Source: Victivallis vadensis (GTDB taxonomy: Bacteria; Verrucomicrobiota; Lentisphaeria; Victivallales; Victivallaceae). Taken from it: a stretch of DNA of 64,000 nucleotides. Under the pieces are notes generated by a model. It made no database searches. It was not told the origin of the DNA and saw only the letters and a list, made by a program, of their open reading frames with translations. Positions 52,628 to 61,647 of the stretch are shown here, one piece after another (positions within the stretch are counted from its first letter, which is position 1; every line of letters starts with the position of its first letter). The position numbers and the translations under genes are program-made. The stretch spans positions 1 through 64,000 of the forward strand of contig NZ_QEKH01000024.1 in NCBI RefSeq assembly GCF_003096415.1. Reading direction: 5' to 3'.

Positions 52628-53496
52628 GCAGGAAGCGGTTCGGTGCCGGGGCGGTGTTGGCTGCTGTACTTTTAGCTGGCTGTGCCGCTGCCGGTGAGTT
52701 TGTGGTCGACAACGGCAGTTTCCGGGTTGAATTCGTCGATCCGAATGATCCGCAACTCGGCTGCCGCTTTCTGCGGGCGGGCTGGATCAGGAGTCTGCAT
52801 CCGGCCGGAAGCCGCGAAAGTATCTTCGTGATGGAGAGCCTGTTCGGTTTTCATCCTGCTTTCGGCTATGCCTGTGAAATCTATCCGGCGCTGGACCTGA
52901 AGGGTTTGCAGGCGTTGCAGATCGGCGTCGGTGTCATCGAACGGCATCCGCAGTCCCGCTACCATTCCCGCCCGGTTGAGTTGTTCCCGTGGCAAATCAG
53001 CCGGGAAATGCGGGAAAGAGAAACGGTTATGACGGCGCGGCAGCACTCCGGCGATCATTCCGGCTACGCCTATGAACTGACGGTGGAAATCGTGATTCCG
53101 GCAAATTCGCCGGTGATCCTCTGGAAGTATTCCCTCGCCAATACCGGTTCACGTCCGTTTGCGGGGAGTACCTACGCGCATCCGTTTTTCAAGGCCTGTC
53201 CCGGCTTTCCCGGCGGCTGGTATGCGTTGCCGGGCGGAAAACGTCAGCCGGTTGCCGCGCTCCTTCCCGAAAAGACGCTTGAAGCCACGGAGATTCCGCA
53301 GGATTGCCGGGCAATCGCCGCCGGGGGGCTGGCTTCCGGCGGATATGTCGCCGTGATTTCCGCCGACCGGCCGTTCAACCGGATTGACCTCTGGCGCAGT
53401 GAAACCGACTGTTTCGCAGTGGAGCCGTACCTGCCGTTGAACCTTGCTCCCGGAGAATGCCGCGAATGGAGTTGGCGGCTTGAGATCCGCCGGTAA
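52624..53496 (+). CDS. Lipoprotein with mutarotase-like features, function unknown
   Basis: 290 residues. A lipoprotein signal (GAVLAAVLLAGCAAAG) is followed by a beta-rich region (FVVDNGSFRVEFVDPNDPQLGCRFLRAGWIRSL...; PVILWKYSLANTGSRPFAGSTYAHPFF) that resembles the galactose-mutarotase-like fold. The conserved His pair of aldose epimerases is not clear, so I give no enzymatic function. It is translationally coupled to the amylase-like gene and probably acts on its products or helps bind the glycan at the cell surface. Confidence 0.65.
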   Translation: MSRKRFGAGAVLAAVLLAGCAAAGEFVVDNGSFRVEFVDPNDPQLGCRFLRAGWIRSLHPAGSRESIFVMESLFGFHPAFGYACEIYPALDLKGLQALQIGVGVIERHPQSRYHSRPVELFPWQISREMRERETVMTARQHSGDHSGYAYELTVEIVIPANSPVILWKYSLANTGSRPFAGSTYAHPFFKACPGFPGGWYALPGGKRQPVAALLPEKTLEATEIPQDCRAIAAGGLASGGYVAVISADRPFNRIDLWRSETDCFAVEPYLPLNLAPGECREWSWRLEIRR

Positions 53497-53532
53497 CATC
53501 CTCGTTTACGCACCTTGCCATATAAGTATAGT

Positions 53533-53724
53533 GTGCGACTTGAAAGCGGAGATGAATCTCCGCACTCCAAAGACGCTTTGCGTCACAGGAGCAAGCCCAA
53601 AGGCGACGCACGCCAAAGATGCTTTGCATCCGGGAAGCTTCAACCGAATGGCGCACGGGCAACCTTGGAGTACGGAGCCCCTTGGGGCGGCGAAGCCGCC
53701 TTCAGCTCCGCTTTCCAATCGCAC
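53533..53724. repeat. MITE-like element with terminal inverted repeats
   Basis: The left end GTGCGACTTGAAAGCGGAGAT (53533-53553) and the complement of the right end (53704-53724) agree at 18 of 21 positions. Inside are short-loop hairpins: GCGGAGAT/ATCTCCGC, GACGC-TTT-GCGTC, GATGC-TTT-GCATC, GCCCC-TT-GGGGC and GGCGGC-GAA-GCCGCC. It encodes no protein. The left end occurs again at 45195-45239. It is 192 bp long and looks like a non-autonomous mobile or REP-type element. Confidence 0.78.
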
Positions 53725-53909
53725 GTGATCTTACAGGCTGTATGACAACAATAACAGGCATAGTGCCCGGAGGGTAGTGAGCACCGAACCTCCGGCCTTG
53801 CAACGGCGAGGGAGCGGGCATCTTTCCGCAAAAAAGCGGGAAGATGCGTAAAGCGTACGCTGTCCGGCGGGTCTCCCGCCTCCTTATTAGCTCTCTTCCT
53901 CAAAGTCAA

Positions 53910-53946
53910 GCAGACTGTTTTTCGGCATTACCGAAAAACAGTCTGC
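53910..53946. terminator. Perfect 16-bp hairpin, probable bidirectional terminator
   Basis: GCAGACTGTTTTTCGG (53910-53925) is followed by loop CATTA and its perfect complement (53931-53946). It lies between the end of the amylase cassette on the plus strand and the end of fabF on the minus strand, with T-runs inside the stem rather than after it. Ending both transcripts is likely but unproven. Confidence 0.55.
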
Positions 53947-54036
53947 GCTCGCGCCGGCACGTTGCCGGTCCGGGGGGGGGGCGAAGCACCCCCGCTGGGG
54001 TTCCGGGGCAAAGCCCCGGGCCGCCGGAGGCGGAAA

Positions 54037-55290
54037 CTACTCGAACTTGCGGTAGATCACGACGCCGTTGTGACCGCCGAAACCGAGATTGCTGTTCAGC
54101 GCCACCTTGACTTCGCACTTGCGTGCGGTGTTCGGGACGATGTCGAGGTCGCAGTTCGGGTCGGGGGTTTCGTAATTGATCGTCGGCGGAATGATTCCGG
54201 TGCGGATCGCCTGAATGCAGGCGATGGATTCGATGCCGCCGGCCGCGCCGAGAGAATGGCCGGTCGTGCCCTTGGTACTGCTGACCGCGACTTTGTAGGC
54301 CGCGTCGCCGAGAGCCCTCTTGATCGCCATGGTTTCAAACTTGTCGTTCAGCTCGGTGCTGGTGCCGTGGGCGTTGATATAGTCGATATCCTCCGGCTTC
54401 AGGCCGGCGTGACGCAGCGCCATCTGGATGGCCCGCGCGCCGCCGTCGCCGTCGGGGGCGGGGCTGGTGATGTGATAGCCGTCACCGGTGGCGCCGTAGC
54501 CGACGACTTCGGCGAGGATGGTCGCGCCGCGCTTCTGCGCATGTTCCAGTTCTTCGAGGATCAGCACGCCTGCGCCTTCGCTCATCACGAAACCGTCGCG
54601 GTTCAGGTCGAACGGACGGCTCGCATGCAGCGGATCGTCGTTGCGCTGGCTCATCGCCTTCATCGAGCAGAAACCCGCCATGCCGAGCGGAACCACCGAG
54701 GCTTCCGCGCCGCCGCAGATCATGATGTCCGCGTCGTCGCGCTTGATGTCCCAGAACGCTTCACCGATGGAGTGGCATCCGGTGGAACAGGCGGTGACCA
54801 GTCCGAGGTTGGGGCCGCCGGCGCCGTAGCGGATCGAAATATTACCGGAGGCCAGGTCGCCGATCATCATCGGGATCAGCAACGGAGAAACCTTGCCCGG
54901 GCCGCGTTCCTGCAGGATGCGGTCCTGATCGCTCATCGTCTGCAGTCCGCCGATGCCGCTGGAAACGATCACGCCGACGCGGTTCGCATCGATGCCGCTG
55001 CCGCGCAGCTCCTTGGGGAGACCGGCCATTTCCATTGCTTCGTCACTGGCGGCGATCGCGTACTGGCAGAAAAGGTCCAACCGCTTCGCCTCTTTGGCGG
55101 TCATGTATTTGGTGACGTCGAAATCCTTGACTTCACCGGCGATCCGGGTGCGGTATTCCGAAGTGTCGAAGCGGGTGACTTTGCCCAAACCGCAACGGCC
55201 GTTTACCAGAGAATCCCAGAAGTCCGCCAAATTATTGCCGACGCACGAAATCACGCCGCAACCGGTAACTACTACCCGACGATTGTTCAT
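54037..55290 (-). CDS. fabF: Beta-ketoacyl-ACP synthase II
   Basis: 417 residues. The catalytic triad is Cys168 (VTACSTGCHSIGEA), His308 (YINAHGTSTELND) and His345 (GTTGHSLGAAG). It elongates fatty acids by condensing malonyl-ACP with acyl-ACP. AAGGAG lies 11 bp before the ATG. It follows acpP by 248 bp, with a terminator-like hairpin in between. Confidence 0.97.
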   Translation of the reverse strand: MNNRRVVVTGCGVISCVGNNLADFWDSLVNGRCGLGKVTRFDTSEYRTRIAGEVKDFDVTKYMTAKEAKRLDLFCQYAIAASDEAMEMAGLPKELRGSGIDANRVGVIVSSGIGGLQTMSDQDRILQERGPGKVSPLLIPMMIGDLASGNISIRYGAGGPNLGLVTACSTGCHSIGEAFWDIKRDDADIMICGGAEASVVPLGMAGFCSMKAMSQRNDDPLHASRPFDLNRDGFVMSEGAGVLILEELEHAQKRGATILAEVVGYGATGDGYHITSPAPDGDGGARAIQMALRHAGLKPEDIDYINAHGTSTELNDKFETMAIKRALGDAAYKVAVSSTKGTTGHSLGAAGGIESIACIQAIRTGIIPPTINYETPDPNCDLDIVPNTARKCEVKVALNSNLGFGGHNGVVIYRKFE

Positions 55291-55417
55291 AACTTATTTT
55301 ATCTCCTTGTCACGGCGGTTCCCCGCACTGCCCTTGCGGCCCCGGTTCCGCCCGCCGTTCCCGGAAACGGTCTGGTCCGGCAGTCGCCGTTTCGCCCCCG
55401 GAAAAATTATTTGTCAT

Positions 55418-55459
55418 GAAAAAGGGCCACACCAACGCGTTAACGACGATGAGTGGCCC
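55418..55459 (-). terminator. Terminator-like hairpin between acpP and fabF
   Basis: On the minus strand GGGCCAC pairs with GTGGCCC across a 22-bp loop and is followed by five T. It may end or attenuate the acpP transcript before fabF. Confidence 0.65.
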
Positions 55460-55538
55460 GTTTCCAAAGCGTTTTCCCGCTTTGTCCTCCGCTGCCGGAC
55501 CGGTGGTCATCGGGCGAAGTTCAGACAAGAACGAGAGC

Positions 55539-55778
55539 TTACTCCTGGCTCTTGCTTTCGACGTATTTGATCGCGTCGCCGACGGTGGTCAGCTTTTCCG
55601 CGTCTTCGTCCGGAATATCCGAGCCGAATTCTTCTTCCAGCGCCATCACCAGCTCAACCTGATCGAGCGAATCCGCGCCCAGGTCTTCGATGAATTTCGC
55701 TTCCGGAGTAACCTGATCTTCAGAAACCCCGAGCTGTTCGACGACGATCTTTTTCACTTTGTCAGCAACGGAAGACAT
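55539..55778 (-). CDS. acpP: Acyl carrier protein
   Basis: About 79 residues from the ATG at 55778, which is 9 bp after AGGGG; an ATG three codons up (55787) would place its ribosome site too close. [20 protein letters not shown] contains the Ser (residue 37) that receives the phosphopantetheine arm. It is acidic as expected. It carries acyl chains for FabD, FabG and FabF encoded around it. Confidence 0.97.
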   Translation of the reverse strand: MSSVADKVKKIVVEQLGVSEDQVTPEAKFIEDLGADSLDQVELVMALEEEFGSDIPDEDAEKLTTVGDAIKYVESKSQE

Positions 55779-55866
55779 TTTTGGCATCCCCTTTTCTACT
55801 TGGTTTATCTTTAGTTCTCTTAATGCCGTTTTTATTCTTTTAACATACTTTCAGCATAGCGCCTAT

Positions 55867-55895
55867 ACTATGCCTCGCCAACGGCCAAAAGTCAA
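55867..55895 (-). promoter_or_regulatory. Promoter of acpP
   Basis: TTGACT (55890-55895) and CATAGT (55867-55872) on the minus strand are 17 bp apart, after the terminator that ends the fabD-fabG transcript. acpP therefore seems to be transcribed on its own. Confidence 0.55.
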
Positions 55896-55925
55896 ATTTT
55901 TTTGTTGAAATAATCCATTTTTTTT

Positions 55926-55949
55926 GGAAAAACAGGGCGGAAACCGCCC
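55926..55949 (-). terminator. Intrinsic terminator after fabG
   Basis: On the minus strand GGGCGG-TTT-CCGCCC (55935-55949) is followed by TGTTTTT. It lies 28 bp after the fabG stop. Confidence 0.8.
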
Positions 55950-55976
55950 GTTTCCAGCAGCCGCATTCCGGCTGAA

Positions 55977-56729
55977 TTACATCAGCATGCCGCCGTCGAC
56001 GTTGATGACCTGCCCGGTCACATAGTCCGAATCCGGCGAGCAGAGGAAGTAGACCACGCTGGCCACGTCCTCCGGCTTGCCGCCGCGTTTGGCCGGGATC
56101 ACGGTCAGGAATGCGTCGCGCGCCTCCTGCGGCAGTTTGGCGGTCATGTCGGTCTCGATGAAACCCGGAGCGACCGCGTTCACCTGGATGTTGCGGGTCG
56201 CGAACTCCTTCGCGGTCGTCTTGGCCAGCGCGATCACGCCCGCCTTGGAGGCGGAATAGTTCGCCTGCCCGACGTTGCCCATGCGGCCGACCACCGACGC
56301 GATGTTCACGATCTTGCCGGCGCGCTGCTTCATCATCGGGCGGACCACCGCCTTGGTGAAGTTGAAGGTTCCCTTGAGGTTCACCGCGATCACCGCGTCC
56401 CACATATCCTCGGTCATCTTCAACATCAGCGTATCCTTGGTGATGCCCGCGTTGTTCACAAGGATGTCGACTTTGCCGAAGTCGGCGATCACGTCGGCGA
56501 CGGTCTTGTCGGCGTCTTCCGGCTTGGCCACGTTGGCCGCGTAGGCGCGGGCATTAACTCCCGCCGCCTTGAATTCGTCGGCGGTGGCCTGCGCCACGTC
56601 GAGCATGATGTCGACGATCGCGAGGGAGGCTCCCTCGGCCGCCAGCCGCGAGCAGATCGCCTTGCCGATGCCGCGCGCTCCGCCGGTGACGATCGCGACT
56701 TTGCCTTCCAGACGTTTTTCAGTACTCAT
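55977..56729 (-). CDS. fabG: 3-oxoacyl-ACP reductase
   Basis: 250 residues, short-chain dehydrogenase. The NADPH site TGGARGIG (15-22), NNAG (92-95) and catalytic Ser145, Tyr158 and Lys162 (NIASVVG, ANYSASK) are complete, along with the C-terminal YVTGQVINVDGGMLM. It reduces the keto group during chain elongation. It follows fabD by 40 bp. Confidence 0.97.
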   Translation of the reverse strand: MSTEKRLEGKVAIVTGGARGIGKAICSRLAAEGASLAIVDIMLDVAQATADEFKAAGVNARAYAANVAKPEDADKTVADVIADFGKVDILVNNAGITKDTLMLKMTEDMWDAVIAVNLKGTFNFTKAVVRPMMKQRAGKIVNIASVVGRMGNVGQANYSASKAGVIALAKTTAKEFATRNIQVNAVAPGFIETDMTAKLPQEARDAFLTVIPAKRGGKPEDVASVVYFLCSPDSDYVTGQVINVDGGMLM

Positions 56730-56769
56730 TTGTGTTCCCTTTTCCTTGAATGTAGAGATTGATTCCGAT

Positions 56770-57684
56770 TTACAATTCGATATTCCGCAGCGTTTCGGCG
56801 CTGTTCACGTTGAGGCCCCGGACTTCGGGCAGCGTGCGGCGCAGCAGGCCGGTCAGCACGTTGCCGGGGCCGAATTCGATCATGGTGTCGCCGCCGGCGG
56901 CGACCATGTTGCGCACGCACTCTTCCCAGCGCACCGAACCGGCGACCTGAGCCGCGAGGTTCGCGCGGAGCTGCGCGACATCGGCGGCCGGAGCCGCGGT
57001 GAAGTTGTGGTAGACGGGAATCCGCGGCATCGCGACCGGAGATTCTTCGAGCACCTTTTCAAGCGCCTCGCCCGCCGGCTTCATCAGCCGCGAATGGAAC
57101 GCGCCCGCGACGTTCAGCACGATGATCTTGCGCATGCCGCGCGCCTTGAGCTCCTCGACCGCTTTCGCGAGCTTCACCTTCTCGCCGGAGATCACGATCT
57201 GGCCGGGGCTGTTGAAGTTCGCGACGTCGATTTCGCACGCGGCGCAGACTTCCTTGATGATTTCGGCGTCGCCGCCGAGCACGGAGGCCATGCCGCCGGA
57301 AGTGGCGCGGCAGGCTTTGTCCATCAGCTCCGCGCGCTGGGCGAGCAGTCTGAGCCCTTCGGCGAAAGTGAAGGCGCCGCCGGCGTACAGCGCGCCGTAT
57401 TCGCCGAGGCTGAGGCCGGCGCAGCCGACCGGAGTCACATCCGGATATCTGGTTTTGAATGCGGCGAGCGCCGCGCAGCTCATGGTGTAGATGGCGGGCT
57501 GGCAGTAACGGCTTTCGGTCAGTTTTTCGGCGGGGCCGTTGAAGATGATCGAACTTTGCTCATAGCCGAGCACCGCGTCCGCCTCGTCAAACAGCGCCTT
57601 GGCTTCGGGGAAGGCTTCCGCCAGATCTTTTCCCATTCCGACCGTCTGCGCGCCCTGTCCGGAAAACACAAAAAAAGCTTTCAT
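56770..57684 (-). CDS. fabD: Malonyl-CoA:ACP transacylase
   Basis: 304 residues. Ser92 in GLSLGEYGAL is the nucleophile and His197 in AGAFHSRLM its partner; the N-terminal FSGQGAQTVGMGKDL and the QPAIYTMSCA stretch are also typical. It loads malonate onto ACP. It has its own promoter and heads the fab cluster. Confidence 0.97.
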   Translation of the reverse strand: MKAFFVFSGQGAQTVGMGKDLAEAFPEAKALFDEADAVLGYEQSSIIFNGPAEKLTESRYCQPAIYTMSCAALAAFKTRYPDVTPVGCAGLSLGEYGALYAGGAFTFAEGLRLLAQRAELMDKACRATSGGMASVLGGDAEIIKEVCAACEIDVANFNSPGQIVISGEKVKLAKAVEELKARGMRKIIVLNVAGAFHSRLMKPAGEALEKVLEESPVAMPRIPVYHNFTAAPAADVAQLRANLAAQVAGSVRWEECVRNMVAAGGDTMIEFGPGNVLTGLLRRTLPEVRGLNVNSAETLRNIEL

Positions 57685-57734
57685 TCCATTACCTTTCCAG
57701 ATTGTTGGCCCTTTTTCACGATGTTTGGAAACCT

Positions 57735-57763
57735 AATCTAACACGCAAATTCCGCTTTTTCAA
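57735..57763 (-). promoter_or_regulatory. Promoter of the fabD-fabG transcript
   Basis: TTGAAA (57758-57763) and TAGATT (57735-57740) on the minus strand are 17 bp apart, 50 bp before the fabD ATG. Confidence 0.6.
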
Positions 57764-57832
57764 GCGTTGCGGCCCGAAATCGGCGCTTTCATCGGACCGG
57801 ACACGGTAAAATAGAATTGTACCCGGTACTAA

Positions 57833-57866
57833 AACCGTGTACATTATTTGCAGTAACCGTGTACAT
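57833..57866. promoter_or_regulatory. Direct-repeat operator of the fifth cassette
   Basis: AACCGTGTACAT occurs at 57833-57844 and 57855-57866, exactly 22 bp apart (two helical turns). The second copy lies between the -35 and -10 boxes. A third, inverted half-site ACACGGT lies at 57801-57807. Probably bound by the regulator encoded just downstream. Confidence 0.6.
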
Positions 57867-57876
57867 CGATCATAAT
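57848..57876 (+). promoter_or_regulatory. Promoter of the fifth cassette
   Basis: TTGCAG (57848-57853) and CATAAT (57871-57876) are 17 bp apart, 34 bp before the regulator ATG. Confidence 0.6.
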
Positions 57877-57910
57877 AATAACAGATGCGAAACCAGACAG
57901 GAGGACAGAC

Positions 57911-58975
57911 ATGATTCTGCAGGAACGGACCGACGCCGTTTACGGCGAACTGCGCCGGGAACTGCTGCGCTTCACGCCGGGCAGCCGGTTCTATTCGGTG
58001 CGCCAGCTGATGCTCCGCTACGGCGTCAGCCGCCGCGTGATCGATGCGGCTGTGGAGCAGCTGGAACGCGAGCAGGCCGTCGAAGCCCGCCCCGGCAGCG
58101 GCATCTATGTGAAGCAGACTTCGCCGCGCAAACGGGTCGCGGTGTTTCTGCCGGACTGGCCGAGCGAGGGGAACCGGCGCTTTTCACAGGATCTGCGCGC
58201 CGAGTTCGCGAAGCGGTCCGAACGGTGGGATTTTTCGATCGTGCCCTACGACCATCAGGGGAGTATCCTGCGCGTTGTCGCGGAAACCGCCGCCGCCGTC
58301 AGCATCCTGATCTGGCCGGGGCGTCTGGTCAGCCGGGAGGAACTTGGCGAACTGGCCCGGCTTCCGGGGGAAACGGTGATGATGTGGAACGATCTCTATG
58401 GCGTGTCGATCCATTCGGTCTGCGCCAACAGCGAGTACGGCGGGATGCTGGCCGCGGCCGGATTCATCCGCAAGGGACACCGCAAGCTCGCGGTGATCGC
58501 CTCCGAACCGCGCAACCACGACATCGTCGACCGGATCGCCGGATTCGTCAACACCGCCCGGCTGTTCGGTGCGGAGGCCGTCGAAATTCCGTGCGAAATC
58601 CATCCCGGCGATTATTCGACCGGATGCGCCCACGACGCGATGGCCGAATATCTGGCCGCGCACCGCTGCGGTTTCACCGGTCTGTTCACGATGAGCGACG
58701 AGTCCACGCAGGGCATCATCTCCGCGCTGGCTGAATTCGACCTGCATGTGCCGGACGAAGTCAGCATCATCAGCTACGGCAACGACCGCAACGCCGACTT
58801 CTTCATGCCGCCGTTGACCACGGTCAGCGGCTGCCAGACCGAGTGCGCCCGGCGGCTCGCCGCCGAGCTTGACCGCCGTGAGGAGACTCACGACAGTTCC
58901 ACGATCTACATTCGCGCCAACCCGAGCCTGATCGAACGTGAATCCGTTAAAAATTTAAAAGCCCCCAAAAAATAG
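57911..58975 (+). CDS. GntR-type regulator with periplasmic-binding-like sensor domain
   Basis: 354 residues. The winged helix lies near 20-70 ([28 protein letters not shown]) and the sensor domain after it ([70 protein letters not shown]). GGAGG precedes the ATG. The next gene, a pilin, starts 11 bp later, so regulator, pilin and two enzymes probably form one transcript. Confidence 0.92.
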   Translation: MILQERTDAVYGELRRELLRFTPGSRFYSVRQLMLRYGVSRRVIDAAVEQLEREQAVEARPGSGIYVKQTSPRKRVAVFLPDWPSEGNRRFSQDLRAEFAKRSERWDFSIVPYDHQGSILRVVAETAAAVSILIWPGRLVSREELGELARLPGETVMMWNDLYGVSIHSVCANSEYGGMLAAAGFIRKGHRKLAVIASEPRNHDIVDRIAGFVNTARLFGAEAVEIPCEIHPGDYSTGCAHDAMAEYLAAHRCGFTGLFTMSDESTQGIISALAEFDLHVPDEVSIISYGNDRNADFFMPPLTTVSGCQTECARRLAAELDRREETHDSSTIYIRANPSLIERESVKNLKAPKK

Positions 58976-58986
58976 GAGAATCCGTC

Positions 58987-59757
58987 ATGAAAAGAGCTTT
59001 CACTTTAATTGAGTTGTTGGTCGTGATCGCAATTATCGCCATTCTCGCGTCGATGCTGCTGCCCGCGCTGAACAAGGCGCGGGAACGCGCCAAAATGTCG
59101 CTCTGTACCAGCAGCCACAAACAGGTGATACAGGCTCAGCAGTTGTATGCCAACGACTTCAGCGGTTTTATGGTGTGGAAGATTGCCGATGCACACATGT
59201 TTTCCTATGTTCTGACCGGAAACCGCTGGTCTTACAATGCTTCCAAAAAGACGCACAGCTATACGCCGATTCTGGGAGGTGTCGCCTATTTGCCCGCAGA
59301 ACGCCATAAGTTGTTCAGTTGTCCGCTCTCCGGTTCCTATATGCAGGATGATTTTGAACAGTGGAATACCAACGGTTTCTATTATCCGGCCTGGGACGGG
59401 ACCACGTATCCGGAAATCAAACCCGTCACCGGTGATTTCTGGGTGAAAGCGGGAGGGGTTGCGTTTCAGGGATATTCGACCAGCCGTGCCCGGCGCCCTT
59501 CCGAACTTCATCTTTATGCCGATACTGCACGGGTCGGAATCGGCAACTGGGAACGGGCTATCCGCGGCAACTATTACTGGCGCAGCGATAATGTGCGGGA
59601 CAGCGGCGGTCCGGGAGGTATCTGGCTCGGACATAACGATCAGGCTCAGGTTTCGTTCATGGACGGGCATACCGCCACGATGAGCCGCGCCGCGCTCACC
59701 ACCGGAACCATGAAGGTAAAACGTATGGTTTCCAGAGAACTCGGCGAAATCCGCTGA
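58987..59757 (+). CDS. H-X9-DG pseudopilin of the fifth cassette
   Basis: 256 residues. The leader is only MKRA before FTLIELLVV, and the helix ends [11 protein letters not shown]. The exact motif is [12 protein letters not shown]. This very short leader shows how short the normal form is, in contrast to the 211-residue version at 30418. AGGAG precedes the ATG. A glycoside hydrolase gene follows 32 bp later. Confidence 0.93.
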   Translation: MKRAFTLIELLVVIAIIAILASMLLPALNKARERAKMSLCTSSHKQVIQAQQLYANDFSGFMVWKIADAHMFSYVLTGNRWSYNASKKTHSYTPILGGVAYLPAERHKLFSCPLSGSYMQDDFEQWNTNGFYYPAWDGTTYPEIKPVTGDFWVKAGGVAFQGYSTSRARRPSELHLYADTARVGIGNWERAIRGNYYWRSDNVRDSGGPGGIWLGHNDQAQVSFMDGHTATMSRAALTTGTMKVKRMVSRELGEIR

Positions 59758-59789
59758 TTGCGGTTTCAACAACAGAAAGAGGCTGAAAC

Positions 59790-61634
59790 ATGAAATTTTT
59801 CCGTCACATCACCGGCTGGTTTGCTGCAGCATGCCTGAGTACCGCCGCATTCGGTTCCGACTCGCCGTGGGGGATTATGTCCCATCCCTTCTGGTCCCGT
59901 ACCCCGGAGGAGTTCAAGAATGAAATCAAGATGACTTCCGAAGCTGGGGCGGAGTGGATGCGTACCGATTTCGGATTCGGCATGATCTGCAAAGAACCCG
60001 GAAAATTCAATTTTTCACGTCCGGACAAGCTGGTTGAGGAATTGGCTGCCAAAGGGATTCAGGTCTTGCCGGTGCTGGAGGGATATGATTGGGAAATCCG
60101 TCCGGAGTGCCGTCCGCTCTACAAGCATCTCGATGAGTGGCGCAGCTATGTGCGCGCCGTCGCGGAACATTACAAGGGCAAAATCCACGCATACGAAATC
60201 TGGAACGAGCAGGACGGCGGCTTCTGGCGGCCCGCCCCGAATGCCGCCCAGTATGTGAAGCTGCTGAAAATCGCCTACCGCGAAATCAAGGCGGTCGATC
60301 CCGATGCGACCGTGATCGTCGGCGGAATGTGCTACTGGAACGACTCCTATATGAAAGACATCTATCTTGCCGGCGGCAAGGGGCATTTCGACGCGGTCGC
60401 GGTCCATCCCTATGGCGACGGGCCGGACGCCAGCGCCAAGATGGCATTGGGCGTGGAGCGGTTCAAGGCGCTGCTGGCCGCGAACGGCGACGCGGACAAG
60501 GAGCTCTGGATCACCGAATGCGGCGGCTCCAGCAACCGTTCCAGCCTGATGGACCAGCAGCCGGATATGATGGTTCAGGCGATCCGGCTCGCGCTGGAGA
60601 AGATCGGCCGGTCGTTCCCGGAAAAGCTGAAAGTCGGCGCGCTGAAGGACCTCGTGAATCCCGGCGCCGAATTCCTGACCGCCCGCGAATGGCTGCCCGG
60701 CGCGGAGATCGTGCCGCTGGACCCGCGGCAGCTCGACAAACTTGATCCGGCCCGGATTCCGGTGGTGATCGGCTGCGAACGTCTGACGGTGCAGGACCCG
60801 TATGTGAAACCGCTGCGCCGCTATGTGGAGCGCGGCGGCGTGATGATCGCCTCCGGGCAGGTGCCGTTCTATGTCCGCAAGATCCGGCAGCCCAACGGCA
60901 ACTGGATCGACAAAGACGACTGCGGCACGCTGCACCCGGAGTTCCGGATCGGCTTTCAGGCATGGTGGACCAAAAAAGGGTTGCCCCGCTCCACCTTCAA
61001 CGTGAAAACCACCGAGGCGGGCCTCGCGGGAGGGATCAAGCCGCTGCGTTCGGTCTATTCGACCCGCTGGATGACCGACGCCAACCTGAAATCGGGGGAT
61101 GCTTTCACTCCGCTGGTGGATATCGTCGACAACAATGGCCGGGTGATCGGCCATCCGCTCGCGCTGTATACGTTCAAGGATTGGAAAGGGGCGATCATCG
61201 CCAATACGCTGCTGCTGACCGGCGGGCTTTCGGAGGCGCAGCAGGCCAACCGCCTGCAGCGGGTCTACCTCTCCTACATCGCGAATGGCGTCAAGCGCAT
61301 CTTCATCTACAACCTGCGCAACAAGGGGACCAACCCGGCGGAGGGGGAGGACAATTTCGGGATCGTCCGCCGCGATTTCACGCCGAAACCGGCCTGGCAC
61401 GCTTTCCGGGAGATGACCGCCGCGCTCGGCTCGACCCCGCAATTCATCCGCAATCTGTCGGACGATCCGGCCGTCTGGGCGTTGTTGTTCAAGCGGGCGG
61501 AGGACGGCAAACAGGTGCTCGCCGTCTGGGGGGTGAAGCCGGAAACCGTCTATTCGGTCGACGGCAAAGAATACCGCGGCACGCAGGTCCGTTTCCTGAC
61601 GCCCGCGGAGGATACGAAGATAACGGTGCGATAA
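59790..61634 (+). CDS. Secreted GH-A clan glycoside hydrolase
   Basis: 614 residues with a signal peptide (FAAACLSTAAFGS). The TIM barrel has acid/base Glu140 (AYEIWNEQD) and nucleophile Glu243 (LWITECGGSS), the order and spacing of GH39-like enzymes. A second domain (about 300-400) and a C-terminal beta domain (QVLAVWGVKPETVYSVDG) follow. It is similar in overall build and in several stretches (for example PVVIGCERLTVQDP and GGVMIASGQVPFY) to the enzyme at 46100, so the two probably arose by duplication. Substrate unknown. Confidence 0.85.
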   Translation: MKFFRHITGWFAAACLSTAAFGSDSPWGIMSHPFWSRTPEEFKNEIKMTSEAGAEWMRTDFGFGMICKEPGKFNFSRPDKLVEELAAKGIQVLPVLEGYDWEIRPECRPLYKHLDEWRSYVRAVAEHYKGKIHAYEIWNEQDGGFWRPAPNAAQYVKLLKIAYREIKAVDPDATVIVGGMCYWNDSYMKDIYLAGGKGHFDAVAVHPYGDGPDASAKMALGVERFKALLAANGDADKELWITECGGSSNRSSLMDQQPDMMVQAIRLALEKIGRSFPEKLKVGALKDLVNPGAEFLTAREWLPGAEIVPLDPRQLDKLDPARIPVVIGCERLTVQDPYVKPLRRYVERGGVMIASGQVPFYVRKIRQPNGNWIDKDDCGTLHPEFRIGFQAWWTKKGLPRSTFNVKTTEAGLAGGIKPLRSVYSTRWMTDANLKSGDAFTPLVDIVDNNGRVIGHPLALYTFKDWKGAIIANTLLLTGGLSEAQQANRLQRVYLSYIANGVKRIFIYNLRNKGTNPAEGEDNFGIVRRDFTPKPAWHAFREMTAALGSTPQFIRNLSDDPAVWALLFKRAEDGKQVLAVWGVKPETVYSVDGKEYRGTQVRFLTPAEDTKITVR

Positions 61635-61647
61635 CGGGGGCGGAGAG

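Larger units (their letters stand above)
53497..54036. other. Gene-free gap with repeats and hairpins
   Basis: No convincing gene is present. From left to right the gap holds the MITE-like element (53533-53724), a hairpin GCATCTTTCCGC/GCGGGAAGATGC (53818-53848), the perfect hairpin at 53910-53946, and several GC-rich hairpins near 53975-54030 (for example GGGGC-AAA-GCCCC). Open frames over the region follow repeat DNA. Confidence 0.75.

Noticed and set aside
53244-53745. Several short open frames within and next to the MITE-like element
   Set aside because: They read through hairpin repeats in several frames on both strands and have no start signals. Similar peptides recur wherever such repeats lie.
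55416-55814. Plus-strand open frame antisense to acpP
   Set aside because: acpP is certain; this frame covers its terminator hairpin and has no ribosome site.
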